From the NCBI RefSeq assembly GCF_900110125.1, contig NZ_FOCN01000001.1, forward strand, positions 62,001 through 126,000: a stretch of DNA of 64,000 nt. The letters run 5' to 3'. Both the position numbers and the translations under genes were made by a program. This document shows, one piece after another, positions 50,368 through 59,433 of the stretch (position 1 is its first letter; every line of letters begins with the position of its first letter). A model generated the notes under the pieces. That model searched no databases and was not told the DNA's origin. It saw nothing but the letters and a program-made list of their open reading frames with translations. The stretch comes from Cryobacterium luteum. GTDB taxonomy: Bacteria > Actinomycetota > Actinomycetes > Actinomycetales > Microbacteriaceae.

Positions 50368-51236
50368 GTGGCTGATACCCGTCGGGTGAGGCGCCGGCCG
50401 AGCGGGAGCAGGGTGGCGACGGCGAGGCCGGTTTTAACGGAACCGGAGCGTGCGATGAGCGCCGCCTGCAGGCCGATCGTTCCGATCACCGAAGCTCCGA
50501 CCGCCCGGCGCACGTCCGCGGCCGCGCGGGTGTTGCGGGCCCGCAGCTGGGCGGGGGCCACCGCGCCGAGGTAGGCGATGGCGAAGTAGGCCCCGACGAC
50601 CCGGGGCAGCCATCCGTTTGCGGGCCGCCGTGCCGGGCCGGCGGCAGCGGCCACGGCAGCGCAGGCCGTGGCCGCGACGGCCAGGGTGCCCACCACGGGG
50701 CTCGTCGAGCCGTGAACTTCGTCGCGGCTGAGGGTGGTAGTGCCGAGGGTGTGGGTAAACACGGTGAGCGCGGCGGGCAGGGCGGCCGGCACCGAGGCGG
50801 CGCCGAGCAGCACGTCGAGCAGTCGCGTGCCGGCCATTGCGACCGGGCCGAGCGAGGTGGATTTGAATACGAGGTCATAGGCCCAGACGCTCGCGGCGAG
50901 CGGGAGTGCGACGGCGAGGGCCTGCCGCCCGCCGGCCAGCGCTGCGATGCCGACGCCGCACGCGGTGAGCACGATGGCCACCGTGAGGGCCTCGGCTGGT
51001 GTCACGTCGCCGGCCGGAATCGGCCGTTCCGGGCGCTCCACCGCGTCGAGTGCCCGGTCGGCGTAGTCGTTCAGGGCCATGCCCGCCCAGTAGATGAGGG
51101 TGGAGCAGAGTGGAAGCAGCACGGTGTGCGGTCCGAGGGAACGCCCGGAGGCTGCGGCTCCGGCGAGGGTGTCGCCGGGCGCGGTGAGCGCGGCCGGGAG
51201 TCGCACGAGACGGGCGAAAGCGGCGGGGGTCATCAT
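50364..51236 (-). CDS. eboC: EboC-like UbiA-family prenyltransferase
   Basis: A 290-residue membrane enzyme of the UbiA fold with about eight helices. The first Asp-rich prenyl-diphosphate site is visible as MALNDYADRALDAVERPERP (NDxxDxxxD). The second is weaker (WAYDLVFKSTSLGP). It transfers a prenyl or related group to an unknown acceptor. The ATG overlaps the monooxygenase stop (ATGA) and its stop overlaps the eboA start. The family is also annotated in other actinobacteria beside EboA and TatD genes. Confidence 0.86.
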   Translation of the reverse strand: MMTPAAFARLVRLPAALTAPGDTLAGAAASGRSLGPHTVLLPLCSTLIYWAGMALNDYADRALDAVERPERPIPAGDVTPAEALTVAIVLTACGVGIAALAGGRQALAVALPLAASVWAYDLVFKSTSLGPVAMAGTRLLDVLLGAASVPAALPAALTVFTHTLGTTTLSRDEVHGSTSPVVGTLAVAATACAAVAAAAGPARRPANGWLPRVVGAYFAIAYLGAVAPAQLRARNTRAAADVRRAVGASVIGTIGLQAALIARSGSVKTGLAVATLLPLGRRLTRRVSAT

Positions 51237-53185
51237 GAGCGGCGCCCACTGGCTGCCACGCCGACCGGCGCATCAGCCAGGTTGTTCAGCACATTGTCGG
51301 GCCGGCGGTCCGGCCGGCTGTCCGCGCGACTGTCCGCCCGGCTGTCCGCCCGGCTGTCCGCCCGGCTGTCCGCCCGACCGAGCAGCGCGGTCATCGCGTC
51401 GAACAGGACGGCTTCGGGGTCGTCGGCGAGCCGGTGCGACCGCCAGCCGATGTGCTTGTCGGGCCGTACGAGCAGGGCGCCATCCTCGGCGACTTCGCGC
51501 AGTCGTGCCCAGTCGAAGTACAGGTCGGTCACCGGCTGCCCGGGTCCGATGATCACGGTCTCGAGCCGCACGCCGAGCCGCGCGCCCACTCGGGCCGCGG
51601 CATCCGCCCAGGCTGAGCCGGTGATTCCGGTGATCACTGTGAACTGCGTGAACGGTGCGAGGTCGTGGGTCGAGATCTTGTGCGCGCTGTCGCCCACCCA
51701 GGCGTGCGGCAGGCGGGAGCCCGGCACGGTCGAAGCCTGGTAATACAGTTCCGGGTCGCGTCGTGGCACGGGGCGAGCCGAACCGTCGGCGATGATGGCG
51801 GTCGATTCGTAGAACTGTCCGATCTCGACGCCGTGCGCGTTGAACTCGTAGTTCTTCACCTCCATCGCGTTCTGGATAGCCTGGCGTTTGGCTGCGCCAG
51901 CGGGGGTGTTCGCCTTTCGTTCCTCGATCATCTGGATCATCTCCGATTCGGTGCGGGCGTCGGTGACGCCGAGGGCGTCGAACAGCTGGCCGAACTCGCC
52001 AGCCGATTTGTTGGCCCGCAACACGATCTGCCGCGCTACCGGTGCCCGCTCCTCGGAGTAGGTGTCCAGCAGCTCGGGGCCGGCTGTGCCGGTCAGCACG
52101 GCGGCGAGCTTCCAGGCGAGGTTGTAGGAGTCCTGGATGGACGTGTTCGATCCCAGCCCGTTGCTCGGCGGATGCTTGTGCACCGCGTCGCCCACGCAGA
52201 ACACCCGCCCGCGCTGCAGCCGGGTGGCGTACTGGGCGTTGTTTCCCCAGAGCGACGTCCCGGTGATCGCCACCTCGAGCTCGGGCAGGCCGAGCAGATT
52301 GCGCACGATCTGCGTCGCCGCGGCCGTATCGATCACCGGCGCCGGTTGCGTGATGTCGTAGCCCCAGACGACGAGCCACTGGTTCCACGGCCGGATCATG
52401 CGCACCAGGCCCGTTCCGATACCGCCGATGTTCGACCCGGGCTGCACCACCCAGTACAGCACCGAGGGGCGATGCCCCACGAAGGGCGTGATATCTGCGG
52501 TGAAGGTGATGTTCATCGAGCCGGCGATATCCATCTCCCCTTCCATCGGCAGGTCGAGGTCGGCGGCGACCTGGGAGCGTGCTCCGTCGGCGCCGATCAA
52601 ATACTTCGCACGGATGCTGAACTCGAGACCCGTAAGCCGGTCCAGTACGTGCACGCTCACCCCCTCCGCGTCTTGCACGTGGGAGAGGTACTCCGTCGAG
52701 AACCTGGTCAGCGTTCCCCGTGTGGTGGCGTTCTTCACCAGGATGGGCTCGAGGTAGGTCTGTGGAATGTCGCACATGCTGGCGGCCGAGGCCAGTTCGT
52801 AGTCGGCGTGCCGGCCCGGATGCGTGCCGAAGGTGAGAATGCGCCCAAGTTCCTCGCCGGCGATCGAGGTGCAGAACACCGTGTCACCCATCATCTCGTT
52901 CGGCGTCGACTCGGCCCGCACCGCCGTTTCAATGCCGACGTCGCGAAAAATCTCCATCGTGCGCTGATTGGTGATGTGGGCGCGCGGCGTGTTGGCGGTC
53001 CACCGGTATTTGGTGATCATCAGGTTGGCGACGCCGAGGGTGGACAAAAACAGGGCTGCGGCGGATCCGGCCGGGCCGGATCCGACGATCAGTACCTCCG
53101 TCTGCACCTCGGTACCGTGCGGCAGGGCGGTCTCGCAGATCCCGTCGTCGAAGATCACCGGCACCCCGCTGCCCAGCACGGTCAC
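51233..53185 (-). CDS. TfdB-like FAD-dependent aromatic monooxygenase
   Basis: A 650-residue group A flavoprotein monooxygenase. FAD loop VLIVGSGPAGSAAALFL near 32; YLIGADGARSQVA; and GDAVHKHPPSNGLGSNTSIQ (near 318), which continues DSYNLAWKLA and is almost the 2,4-dichlorophenol/phenol hydroxylase signature. A C-terminal thioredoxin-like domain is expected from the length. It hydroxylates an aromatic or phenolic compound using NAD(P)H and O2. The C-terminus has a RADS repeat (51311-51378). GTG start overlaps the permease stop; its stop overlaps eboC. Confidence 0.88.
   Translation of the reverse strand: MTVLGSGVPVIFDDGICETALPHGTEVQTEVLIVGSGPAGSAAALFLSTLGVANLMITKYRWTANTPRAHITNQRTMEIFRDVGIETAVRAESTPNEMMGDTVFCTSIAGEELGRILTFGTHPGRHADYELASAASMCDIPQTYLEPILVKNATTRGTLTRFSTEYLSHVQDAEGVSVHVLDRLTGLEFSIRAKYLIGADGARSQVAADLDLPMEGEMDIAGSMNITFTADITPFVGHRPSVLYWVVQPGSNIGGIGTGLVRMIRPWNQWLVVWGYDITQPAPVIDTAAATQIVRNLLGLPELEVAITGTSLWGNNAQYATRLQRGRVFCVGDAVHKHPPSNGLGSNTSIQDSYNLAWKLAAVLTGTAGPELLDTYSEERAPVARQIVLRANKSAGEFGQLFDALGVTDARTESEMIQMIEERKANTPAGAAKRQAIQNAMEVKNYEFNAHGVEIGQFYESTAIIADGSARPVPRRDPELYYQASTVPGSRLPHAWVGDSAHKISTHDLAPFTQFTVITGITGSAWADAAARVGARLGVRLETVIIGPGQPVTDLYFDWARLREVAEDGALLVRPDKHIGWRSHRLADDPEAVLFDAMTALLGRADSRADSRADSRADSRADSRPDRRPDNVLNNLADAPVGVAASGRRS
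51311..51378 (-). repeat. 12-bp in-frame repeats at the monooxygenase C-terminus
   Basis: GGCTGTCCGCCC-type units repeat about five times and encode RADSRADSRADSRADSRADS followed by RPDRRPD. The repeat lies in a likely disordered tail beyond the last recognisable domain. Confidence 0.88.
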
Positions 53186-54216
53186 TTGCTGCGGCTGCCG
53201 CGGGAGGCGAAACGCTGTTGCAGCAGCACGGCGGCCACGATGATGACGCCCTTCGCCACGTTCTGCACCGAGGTGGAGAGATTGTTCTGGGTGAAGACGT
53301 TGGTGAGCGTGCTGAAGATGAGTATTCCGAGCACGGATCCCACGATGGTGCCGCGGCCGCCGATGAGCAGGGTGCCGCCCACCACGACGGCCGCAATCAC
53401 GTCGAGCTCAAGGAGCGTGCCGTGCGTCGAGGTACCGACCGTGGTGCGACCGAGGAACATGACCCCGGCGATGCCGGCGGTGAGGCCCGAGAGCATGTAG
53501 ACGTACACCATGTGGCGCTTCACCTTGATGCCGGCGAGGCGGCTCGCCTCGGCATTGCCGCCGACGGCCACGGTGCGGCGGCCAAAGGTGGTGCGGTTGA
53601 GCAGAATCCAGCCGGCCACCGCCACGATTATGAAGATCCAGATCAGAATGGGCACGCCGAGCAGGTCGGCGCGAAAGAAGCCCATAAATTCCTGGTTGTT
53701 CACGATCTGGGTCGACCGGTTCGAGATGAGTTCGGCGAGGCCGCGCGCGCCCACGAGCATGGCGAGCGTCGCCATGAACGCCACGACGCCTCCGTAGGCG
53801 ATCACCACGCCGTTCACGAAGCCGGCCAGGGTGCCGACGAGAAGCGCGACCACGACGATCAGCAGCCAGGACGACTGCGCGGAGGCGAGCTGCACCGCGG
53901 TGAGGCTCGCCACCACGCTCGACAGGCCCACCACGGAACCTACCGACAGGTCGATGCCTCCGGCCGTGATGACGAAGGTCATTCCGACGCAGACCACGCC
54001 GACGATCGAGGCGAAGCGGATGATGGTGACGAAGTTGTCGAAACTGGCGAACCGGTCGCCCGCGGTGAGGATTCCCACCACGATCAACAGCGCGAAGGCG
54101 ATGACCAGCCCGAGGTTGCGGCCGGCCGAGCCGGCGAGCATCCGCTTGACGATGCCGGGTCGGGTGTCGGGCGTAACGGGGGTCGGCGGGGCCGGCTGGG
54201 TGATCTGCTCGCTCAT
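53182..54216 (-). CDS. Sugar-type ABC transporter permease (RbsC-like)
   Basis: A 344-residue permease with about ten helices. Family motifs: FVITAGGIDLSVGSVVGLSS, NGVVIAYGGVVAFMATLAML, VGGNAEASRLAGIKVKRHMV and VVVGGTLLIGGRGTIVGSVLG. It belongs to the ribose/xylose/inositol importer group (BPD_transp_2). The ATG overlaps the ATPase stop (ATGA) and its stop overlaps the monooxygenase GTG, tying import to oxidation in one transcript. Confidence 0.93.
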   Translation of the reverse strand: MSEQITQPAPPTPVTPDTRPGIVKRMLAGSAGRNLGLVIAFALLIVVGILTAGDRFASFDNFVTIIRFASIVGVVCVGMTFVITAGGIDLSVGSVVGLSSVVASLTAVQLASAQSSWLLIVVVALLVGTLAGFVNGVVIAYGGVVAFMATLAMLVGARGLAELISNRSTQIVNNQEFMGFFRADLLGVPILIWIFIIVAVAGWILLNRTTFGRRTVAVGGNAEASRLAGIKVKRHMVYVYMLSGLTAGIAGVMFLGRTTVGTSTHGTLLELDVIAAVVVGGTLLIGGRGTIVGSVLGILIFSTLTNVFTQNNLSTSVQNVAKGVIIVAAVLLQQRFASRGSRSK

Positions 54217-55733
54217 GCGGCACTTCCTCTCATGACCAGGTCGAGAACACCGGGTTCGTCGATGTCGGTGGAATTCGTTGTGGTAAGAACGTCGCCGTCG
54301 CTGATGACCAGCACGCGATCAGCCAGGCCGAGCACCTCGTCGATCTCGCTGGAGACCACGATGATGGCGGTACCGGCCTCGGCGAGGCGGCGAATGAGGG
54401 CGTAGATCTCGGCGCGGGCACCGACATCCACCCCGCGAGTCGGTTCGTCGAGCAAGAGCACCGTGGTGCCGTGCACGAGCCACCGTGCGAGCAAAATCTT
54501 CTGCTGGTTTCCCCCGGACAGGCTGCGGGTCGTCAGGTTGGGATCGGGCGGCCGCAGCTCCAGGGCCTCGATTTGTTGTCGGGCGGCGTCGCGTTCAGCG
54601 CCCTCCCGCAGAAAACCGCCGCGAGCGAACCGGGCGAAGGATGACAGGGTGACGTTCTTGAAGATGGGTTCGTCGAGGATGAGGCCCTGGCTCTTGCGTT
54701 CCTCGGGCGAGAGGCCGATGCCGGCGCTGACCGCCGCGTCGACCGAGCCGGGGCGCAGCACCGTTCCGTTCACGGTGACCGTGCCGCTCGTGCTGCGGCG
54801 GGCACCGTAGATGGCCTCGAGAATTTCGGAGCGGCCGGAGCCGACCAGACCGGCGAGACCGACGATCTCGCCCGCGCGCACCTCGAGGGACACGTTGCGG
54901 AAGACGCCGCGCACGCCGAGCGCGTCGCAGCGCAGCACGATGGGCGCATCCGTCGGCAGCGGAGTGGACTGCGGAAAGACGTTGGCGACCTCACGACCGG
55001 TCATCAAGCGGATCAGGTGTGGCGTGGGAGTATCGGCCACGCTCAGGCCCGAGGCCGTGGTCTTGCCGTCTTTGATCACGGTGATGCGGTCGCCGATGCG
55101 GCGGATCTCCGCGAGCCGATGGGAGATGTAGACCACGGCGATGCCCTGCTCGGTGAGCTCGGCGACGACGCGGAACAGGTTCTCCACTTCCTGGGAGTCG
55201 AGCACCGCGCTGGGTTCGTCCATGATGATCAGCTTGGTGTCGCGGCTCAGCGCCCGAGCCATGCTCACGATCTGCTTGTTCGCGGCCGAAAGCTGGCCCA
55301 CTTCGGTGCGCGGTGAGATCTCGCTGTGGCCGAGCCGCGCGAGGATCTGTTGCGTTCGGGCGTTGGCGGAGGCGACGTGCAGCACGCCGCCGGTGGCCTG
55401 CTCGTGGCCGAGAAAGACGTTCTCCGCGATGGTGAGGCCGTCGACCACGTCGAGTTCCTGGTACATCGTGGCGATGCCGAGTTCGAGGGCGGCCACCGGG
55501 CCACCGATGGTGACCGGCTCGCCCTGCCAGAAGATCTCGCCGGAGTCGGGCTGATAAGCGCCGGAGAGGGTCTTGATGAGGGTGGATTTTCCGGCACCGT
55601 TCTGGCCGAGCACGCAGTGCACCTCGCCGGGCCGCACCACCAGATCGACGCCCTGAAGCGCCTTCACCCCGGCGAAACTCTTTCTTAGCCCGCGAACTTC
55701 GAGTAATGCTGCGGAATGGTCGACAGTGATCAT
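54213..55733 (-). CDS. Sugar-type ABC transporter ATPase with two nucleotide-binding domains (RbsA-like)
   Basis: A 506-residue duplicated ATPase. NBD1: Walker A GQNGAGKST near 43, signature-like QLSAANKQIVSMARAL, Walker B LIIMDEPSAVLD. NBD2: GLVGSGRSEILEAI (degenerate Walker A), LSGGNQQKILLARWL, LLLDEPTRGVDVG. This arrangement is typical of CUT2 importers for ribose, xylose or inositol. First gene of the seven-gene minus-strand operon; a 192-base divergent region separates it from the binding-protein gene. Confidence 0.93.
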   Translation of the reverse strand: MITVDHSAALLEVRGLRKSFAGVKALQGVDLVVRPGEVHCVLGQNGAGKSTLIKTLSGAYQPDSGEIFWQGEPVTIGGPVAALELGIATMYQELDVVDGLTIAENVFLGHEQATGGVLHVASANARTQQILARLGHSEISPRTEVGQLSAANKQIVSMARALSRDTKLIIMDEPSAVLDSQEVENLFRVVAELTEQGIAVVYISHRLAEIRRIGDRITVIKDGKTTASGLSVADTPTPHLIRLMTGREVANVFPQSTPLPTDAPIVLRCDALGVRGVFRNVSLEVRAGEIVGLAGLVGSGRSEILEAIYGARRSTSGTVTVNGTVLRPGSVDAAVSAGIGLSPEERKSQGLILDEPIFKNVTLSSFARFARGGFLREGAERDAARQQIEALELRPPDPNLTTRSLSGGNQQKILLARWLVHGTTVLLLDEPTRGVDVGARAEIYALIRRLAEAGTAIIVVSSEIDEVLGLADRVLVISDGDVLTTTNSTDIDEPGVLDLVMRGSAA

Positions 55734-55925
55734 GCAAAAAACCTAACACAGGGTCGGTACTTACGTCGATGAACATCAATAAGTTGCGCGCAAACTGTCA
55801 CCATCTGCTATCGTTCAACTCGTCAGCGTCGACGCCTTCCCAATTGTTCGACAATTGCCTCGCACGATCGCCGGCAGCACCACACTCCTGCACCTGCAGC
55901 CATTCACCGAGCCAGAGGGAATCAC
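55734..55925. promoter_or_regulatory. Divergent control region of the ABC/ebo and binding-protein operons
   Basis: Two dyads stand out. TTGCGCGCAA at 55784-55793 is a perfect palindrome of the LacI-operator type. CAATTGTTCGACAATTG at 55841-55857 is a perfect 7+3+7 dyad suited to a GntR, LacI or similar dimer. They lie between the ATPase start (55733) and the binding-protein start (55926), so one regulator could control both directions. No regulator gene is adjacent. Confidence 0.5.
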
Positions 55926-56969
55926 ATGCTTGCACCCCGCACTGTCCGTCGCAGACTTCTTTTCGCCGCCGGCACCTCGCTGGCCGTCGTCGGCCTCATC
56001 ACCGGCTGCACGGCCGGTACCGCCACGAACACGCAGCCCACCAACGCCAGCGTCGAGGGCAACGAAGCGCAGGGCGACACCATCGTCATCGGCTATTCAG
56101 GGCCCGCCGCCGACCACGGCTGGCTCGGTGCCATCAACAATGCGGCGATCGCCGAGGCCGACAAGTACGACGACATCGACCTGCGGGTGGCGGAGGGCAC
56201 CAACGACGCCAACCTGCAGATCAGCCAGGTTGAAGGCTTCATCAACGATGGCGTCGATGCCATCGTGCTGCTGCCCACCGACGGCGCCGCGCTGACCCAG
56301 GTAGCCATCCGCGCTATGGAGGCCGGCATCCCGGTGATCAACGTGGACCGCGAGTTCTCCAGCACCTTCGCCGCCCGCGCCACCATCCTCGGTGACAATT
56401 ACGGCATGGGCGTCAGCGCCGGCACCTACATCTGCGAGGAACTCAGCGACAACCCCGACGCCGTGGTCGCCGAGATCGCCGGCATCGACTCGCTCCCCCT
56501 GACCCAGGAGCGCAGCGCCGGCTTCGAGCAGGCACTCGGCGACTGCGGTCTGTCGGTCACCAACCGCGTCTCCGCCGACTTCACCGTGGCGGGCGGCGAG
56601 GCCACCACCTCGCAGCTGCTCGCCGCCGCCCCGCAGATCGACGCCCTCTGGAACCACGATGATGACCAGGGAATCGGCGTACTCGCGGCCATCGACGCCG
56701 CCGGGCGCGACGAGTTCATCATGGTCGGCGGTGCCGGATCCGCCAACGCCATGCGCCTGATCCAGGCCGGTGACAGCGTGATGAAGGCCACCGTGGTGTA
56801 TCCGTCCACCCAGGCGGCCGACGGCATCCGTCTGGCCCGCCTGCTCGTGCAAAACAAGGCCATGAGCGACCTTGTCGAGGTGGAGATCCCCAACCGGATC
56901 GTGCTCAACGCCCCCGTGGTGACCAGCGAGAACGTGGATAAGTATCTGCCGACCGCCTTCGAGTCCTAA
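55926..56969 (+). CDS. Sugar-type ABC transporter substrate-binding lipoprotein (RbsB-like)
   Basis: A 347-residue receptor with a basic N-terminus and lipobox ITGC (Cys28). The periplasmic-binding-protein-like fold is shown by TIVIGYSGPAADHGWLGAIN, INDGVDAIVLLPTDGAALTQ, AGIPVINVDREFSS, and QIDALWNHDDDQGIGVLAAI. Asp/Arg residues in these segments resemble ligand contacts of ribose/inositol receptors. AGAGGGA precedes the ATG. It serves the permease and ATPase encoded divergently. Confidence 0.93.
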   Translation: MLAPRTVRRRLLFAAGTSLAVVGLITGCTAGTATNTQPTNASVEGNEAQGDTIVIGYSGPAADHGWLGAINNAAIAEADKYDDIDLRVAEGTNDANLQISQVEGFINDGVDAIVLLPTDGAALTQVAIRAMEAGIPVINVDREFSSTFAARATILGDNYGMGVSAGTYICEELSDNPDAVVAEIAGIDSLPLTQERSAGFEQALGDCGLSVTNRVSADFTVAGGEATTSQLLAAAPQIDALWNHDDDQGIGVLAAIDAAGRDEFIMVGGAGSANAMRLIQAGDSVMKATVVYPSTQAADGIRLARLLVQNKAMSDLVEVEIPNRIVLNAPVVTSENVDKYLPTAFES

Positions 56970-56985
56970 ACCACCGGCGCGTCGC

Positions 56986-57016
56986 ACGGGGAGCAAGCCG
57001 GTCTTGCTCCCCGTGA
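56986..57016 (+). terminator. Strong hairpin between binding protein and oxidoreductase genes
   Basis: A perfect 13-bp stem CACGGGGAGCAAG (56986-56998) / CTTGCTCCCCGTG (57004-57016) with a 5-base loop. It lies 17 bases after the binding-protein stop and 23 bases before the next ATG, with no T-run. It probably stabilises the 3' end of the highly expressed binding-protein mRNA or partially terminates. Confidence 0.7.
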
Positions 57017-57039
57017 CCATCAACAGGAAGAGTTTTCAC

Positions 57040-58230
57040 ATGAGCGCACCGCTTCGCGTCGCACTGGTCGGCCACGGATTCATGGGTGCCGCGCACTCCC
57101 AGGGCTGGCGCGTCGCCCCTCGCTTCTTCGACCTGGCCGCGCAGCCCGAGATGAGCGTTCTCGTGGGGCGCGACGCCGGGCAAGCGGCGGAGGCCGCCAC
57201 CCGCTGGGGCTGGGCCGAGTCGTCCTCCGACTGGCGGGCGGTGATCGACCGGCCGGATATCGACGTGATCGACATCGTCACCCCCGGCACGTCACACGCC
57301 GAGATCGCGATCGCCGCGCTCGACGCGGGCAAACACGTTTTGTGCGAAAAGCCGCTCGCCAACACGGTCGCCGAGGCCGAGGCGATGGCGGATGCCGCCG
57401 CTCGCGCCTTCGACCGAGGCGTGTACGCCATGGTCGGGTTCACCTATCGGCGAATTCCTGCCGCCACACTCGCCCGCGATTTTGTCGCCGCCGGCAAGAT
57501 CGGCGACATTCGTCAGGTGCGGGTGAACTACCTGCAGGACTGGCTGGTCGACCCGCAATCTCCGCTCACCTGGCGTCTGCAGAAGGAGCTCGCCGGCTCC
57601 GGGGCACTGGGCGATATCGGCGCCCACGCCATCGACCTCGCCCAGTTCATCACCGGGCAACGGCTCGAGAGCGTTTCGGGCATCATCGAGACGATCGTGA
57701 AGGAACGCCCGCTGCTGGGTGCCCGGCAGGGACTCTCCGGCACCGGCACCGCCGAGCGCGGCCTCGTGACCGTGGACGATCTGGCCCTGTTCACCGGCCG
57801 GTTCGAGGGCGGCGCGCTCGGCAGCTTCGAGGCCACACGCTTTTGCACCGGCCGCAAGAATTCCTTCCGCATCGAGGTTTCCGGCTCGACGGGCGCGATC
57901 TCGTTCGACCTGGAAGACCTCAACGATCTGAGCTTCTTCGACGGGAACGCCGCGAGCGGGCAGCAAGGGTTCACCAAGATTCTGGTGACCGAGCCGCAGC
58001 ATCCGTATCTGGCCGCCTGGTGGCCGCCCGGGCATACGCTCGGCTATGAGCACGGTTTCACCCACCAGGCCAGGGACTTTGTCGAGGCCATCTCGGCTGG
58101 CCGGCAGCCGACCCCGTCGTTCGCCGACGGCCTGCAGGTGCAGCAGGTGCTCGCCGCCGTGGAGGCCAGCTCCAACAATGGAAGCGCCTGGACGCCCACC
58201 CTCACCCCTGTGCTCGCCGCACAGAAATAG
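57040..58230 (+). CDS. Gfo/Idh/MocA-family oxidoreductase
   Basis: A 396-residue NAD(P)-dependent dehydrogenase of sugars or inositols. Rossmann motif [17 protein letters not shown] at about 7-23, [20 protein letters not shown] and the conserved EKPLANT (Lys of the catalytic EKP). The catalytic-helix segment reads [16 protein letters not shown], with the expected Asp/His. CAGGAAG precedes ATG 57040. Between the binding protein and the TIM-barrel isomerase, it probably oxidises the imported compound. Confidence 0.92.
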   Translation: MSAPLRVALVGHGFMGAAHSQGWRVAPRFFDLAAQPEMSVLVGRDAGQAAEAATRWGWAESSSDWRAVIDRPDIDVIDIVTPGTSHAEIAIAALDAGKHVLCEKPLANTVAEAEAMADAAARAFDRGVYAMVGFTYRRIPAATLARDFVAAGKIGDIRQVRVNYLQDWLVDPQSPLTWRLQKELAGSGALGDIGAHAIDLAQFITGQRLESVSGIIETIVKERPLLGARQGLSGTGTAERGLVTVDDLALFTGRFEGGALGSFEATRFCTGRKNSFRIEVSGSTGAISFDLEDLNDLSFFDGNAASGQQGFTKILVTEPQHPYLAAWWPPGHTLGYEHGFTHQARDFVEAISAGRQPTPSFADGLQVQQVLAAVEASSNNGSAWTPTLTPVLAAQK

Positions 58231-58256
58231 CTCGCCGCACACAACTAGGAGAACTC

Positions 58257-59261
58257 ATGGCCCGCCCAATCACCCTGTTCACCGGCCAGTGGGCCGACCT
58301 GCCCTTCGAAGAAGTTGCGCGGCTCGCCGCCGGGTGGGGCTACGACGGGCTGGAGATCGCCTGCTGGGGCGACCATCTCGACCCCAATCGCTGGAACGAC
58401 ACCGACTACGTCGCCGGCAAGCTCGCCGTACTCGAGAAGTACAACCTGAAGGTGTGGGCCATCTCCAACCACCTCAAAGGTCAAGCCGTCTGTGACGACC
58501 CGATCGACTCGCGGCACCGCGACATTCTGCCCGACTCGATCTGGGGCGACGGCGACCCGGAGGGCGTGCGCCAACGCGCCGCCGAGGAGATGAAGAACAC
58601 CGCCCGGCTCGCCGCGAAACTCGGCGTGAAGACGGTCATCGGGTTCACCGGATCGTCGATCTGGAAGTACGTGGCCATGTTCCCGCCCGTTTCGCAGGAG
58701 CTCATCGATGCCGGCTATCAGGACTTCGCCGACCGGTGGAACCCGATCCTCGACGTGTTCGATGAGGTCGGCGTGCGCTTCGCCCACGAGGTGCACCCGA
58801 GTGAGATCGCCTTCGACTATTGGACGACGGAGCGCGCCCTCGAAGCCATCGGGCATCGCCCCGCGTTCGGCCTGAACTGGGACCCGAGCCATTTCATCTG
58901 GCAGGACCTCGACCCGGTCAGCTTTCTCTGGGATTTTCGCGATCGCATCTATCACGTGGATTGCAAAGACACCAAGAAGCGCCTGAACAACGGCCGCAAC
59001 GGCCGACTCGGCTCACTGCTGGCCTGGGCCGACCCGCGCCGCGGCTGGGACTTCATCTCCACCGGCCACGGGGACGTACCCTGGGAGGACAGTTTTCGCA
59101 TGCTCAGCACCATCGGCTATGACGGCCCGCTCTCGGTGGAATGGGAGGACGCCGGAATGGACCGCCTGGTCGGAGCTCCCGAAGCACTCGCCTTCGTGCG
59201 GTTGCTCGCCTTTGACGCACCGACCGCGGCGTTCGATGCGGCGTTCAGCACCCGTCGCTGA
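58257..59261 (+). CDS. Sugar phosphate isomerase/epimerase-family TIM-barrel protein
   Basis: A 334-residue AP-endonuclease-2-like barrel. Metal-ligand strands are visible: [60 protein letters not shown] and [16 protein letters not shown] lies 6 bases before the ATG. Last gene of the binding protein-oxidoreductase-isomerase operon. Members with this company act in polyol, inositol or glycoside catabolism; the substrate is not readable. Confidence 0.9.
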   Translation: MARPITLFTGQWADLPFEEVARLAAGWGYDGLEIACWGDHLDPNRWNDTDYVAGKLAVLEKYNLKVWAISNHLKGQAVCDDPIDSRHRDILPDSIWGDGDPEGVRQRAAEEMKNTARLAAKLGVKTVIGFTGSSIWKYVAMFPPVSQELIDAGYQDFADRWNPILDVFDEVGVRFAHEVHPSEIAFDYWTTERALEAIGHRPAFGLNWDPSHFIWQDLDPVSFLWDFRDRIYHVDCKDTKKRLNNGRNGRLGSLLAWADPRRGWDFISTGHGDVPWEDSFRMLSTIGYDGPLSVEWEDAGMDRLVGAPEALAFVRLLAFDAPTAAFDAAFSTRR

Positions 59262-59433
59262 CGATTCGCGTGCGCCGCGGCATCCGTTGTTCGCTGCCCC
59301 CCATTCGGGCGGGCCGAGCAGTGCTCCCAGCCAGCTCCCAGCCAGTCTGAACCGGACCGTTAGGCAGGGCCGCTAACGTCGTAGGCAACGGCTGCTTCGG
59401 CGGCGCAGCAACGAACGAACGGTGAACTCCCGC

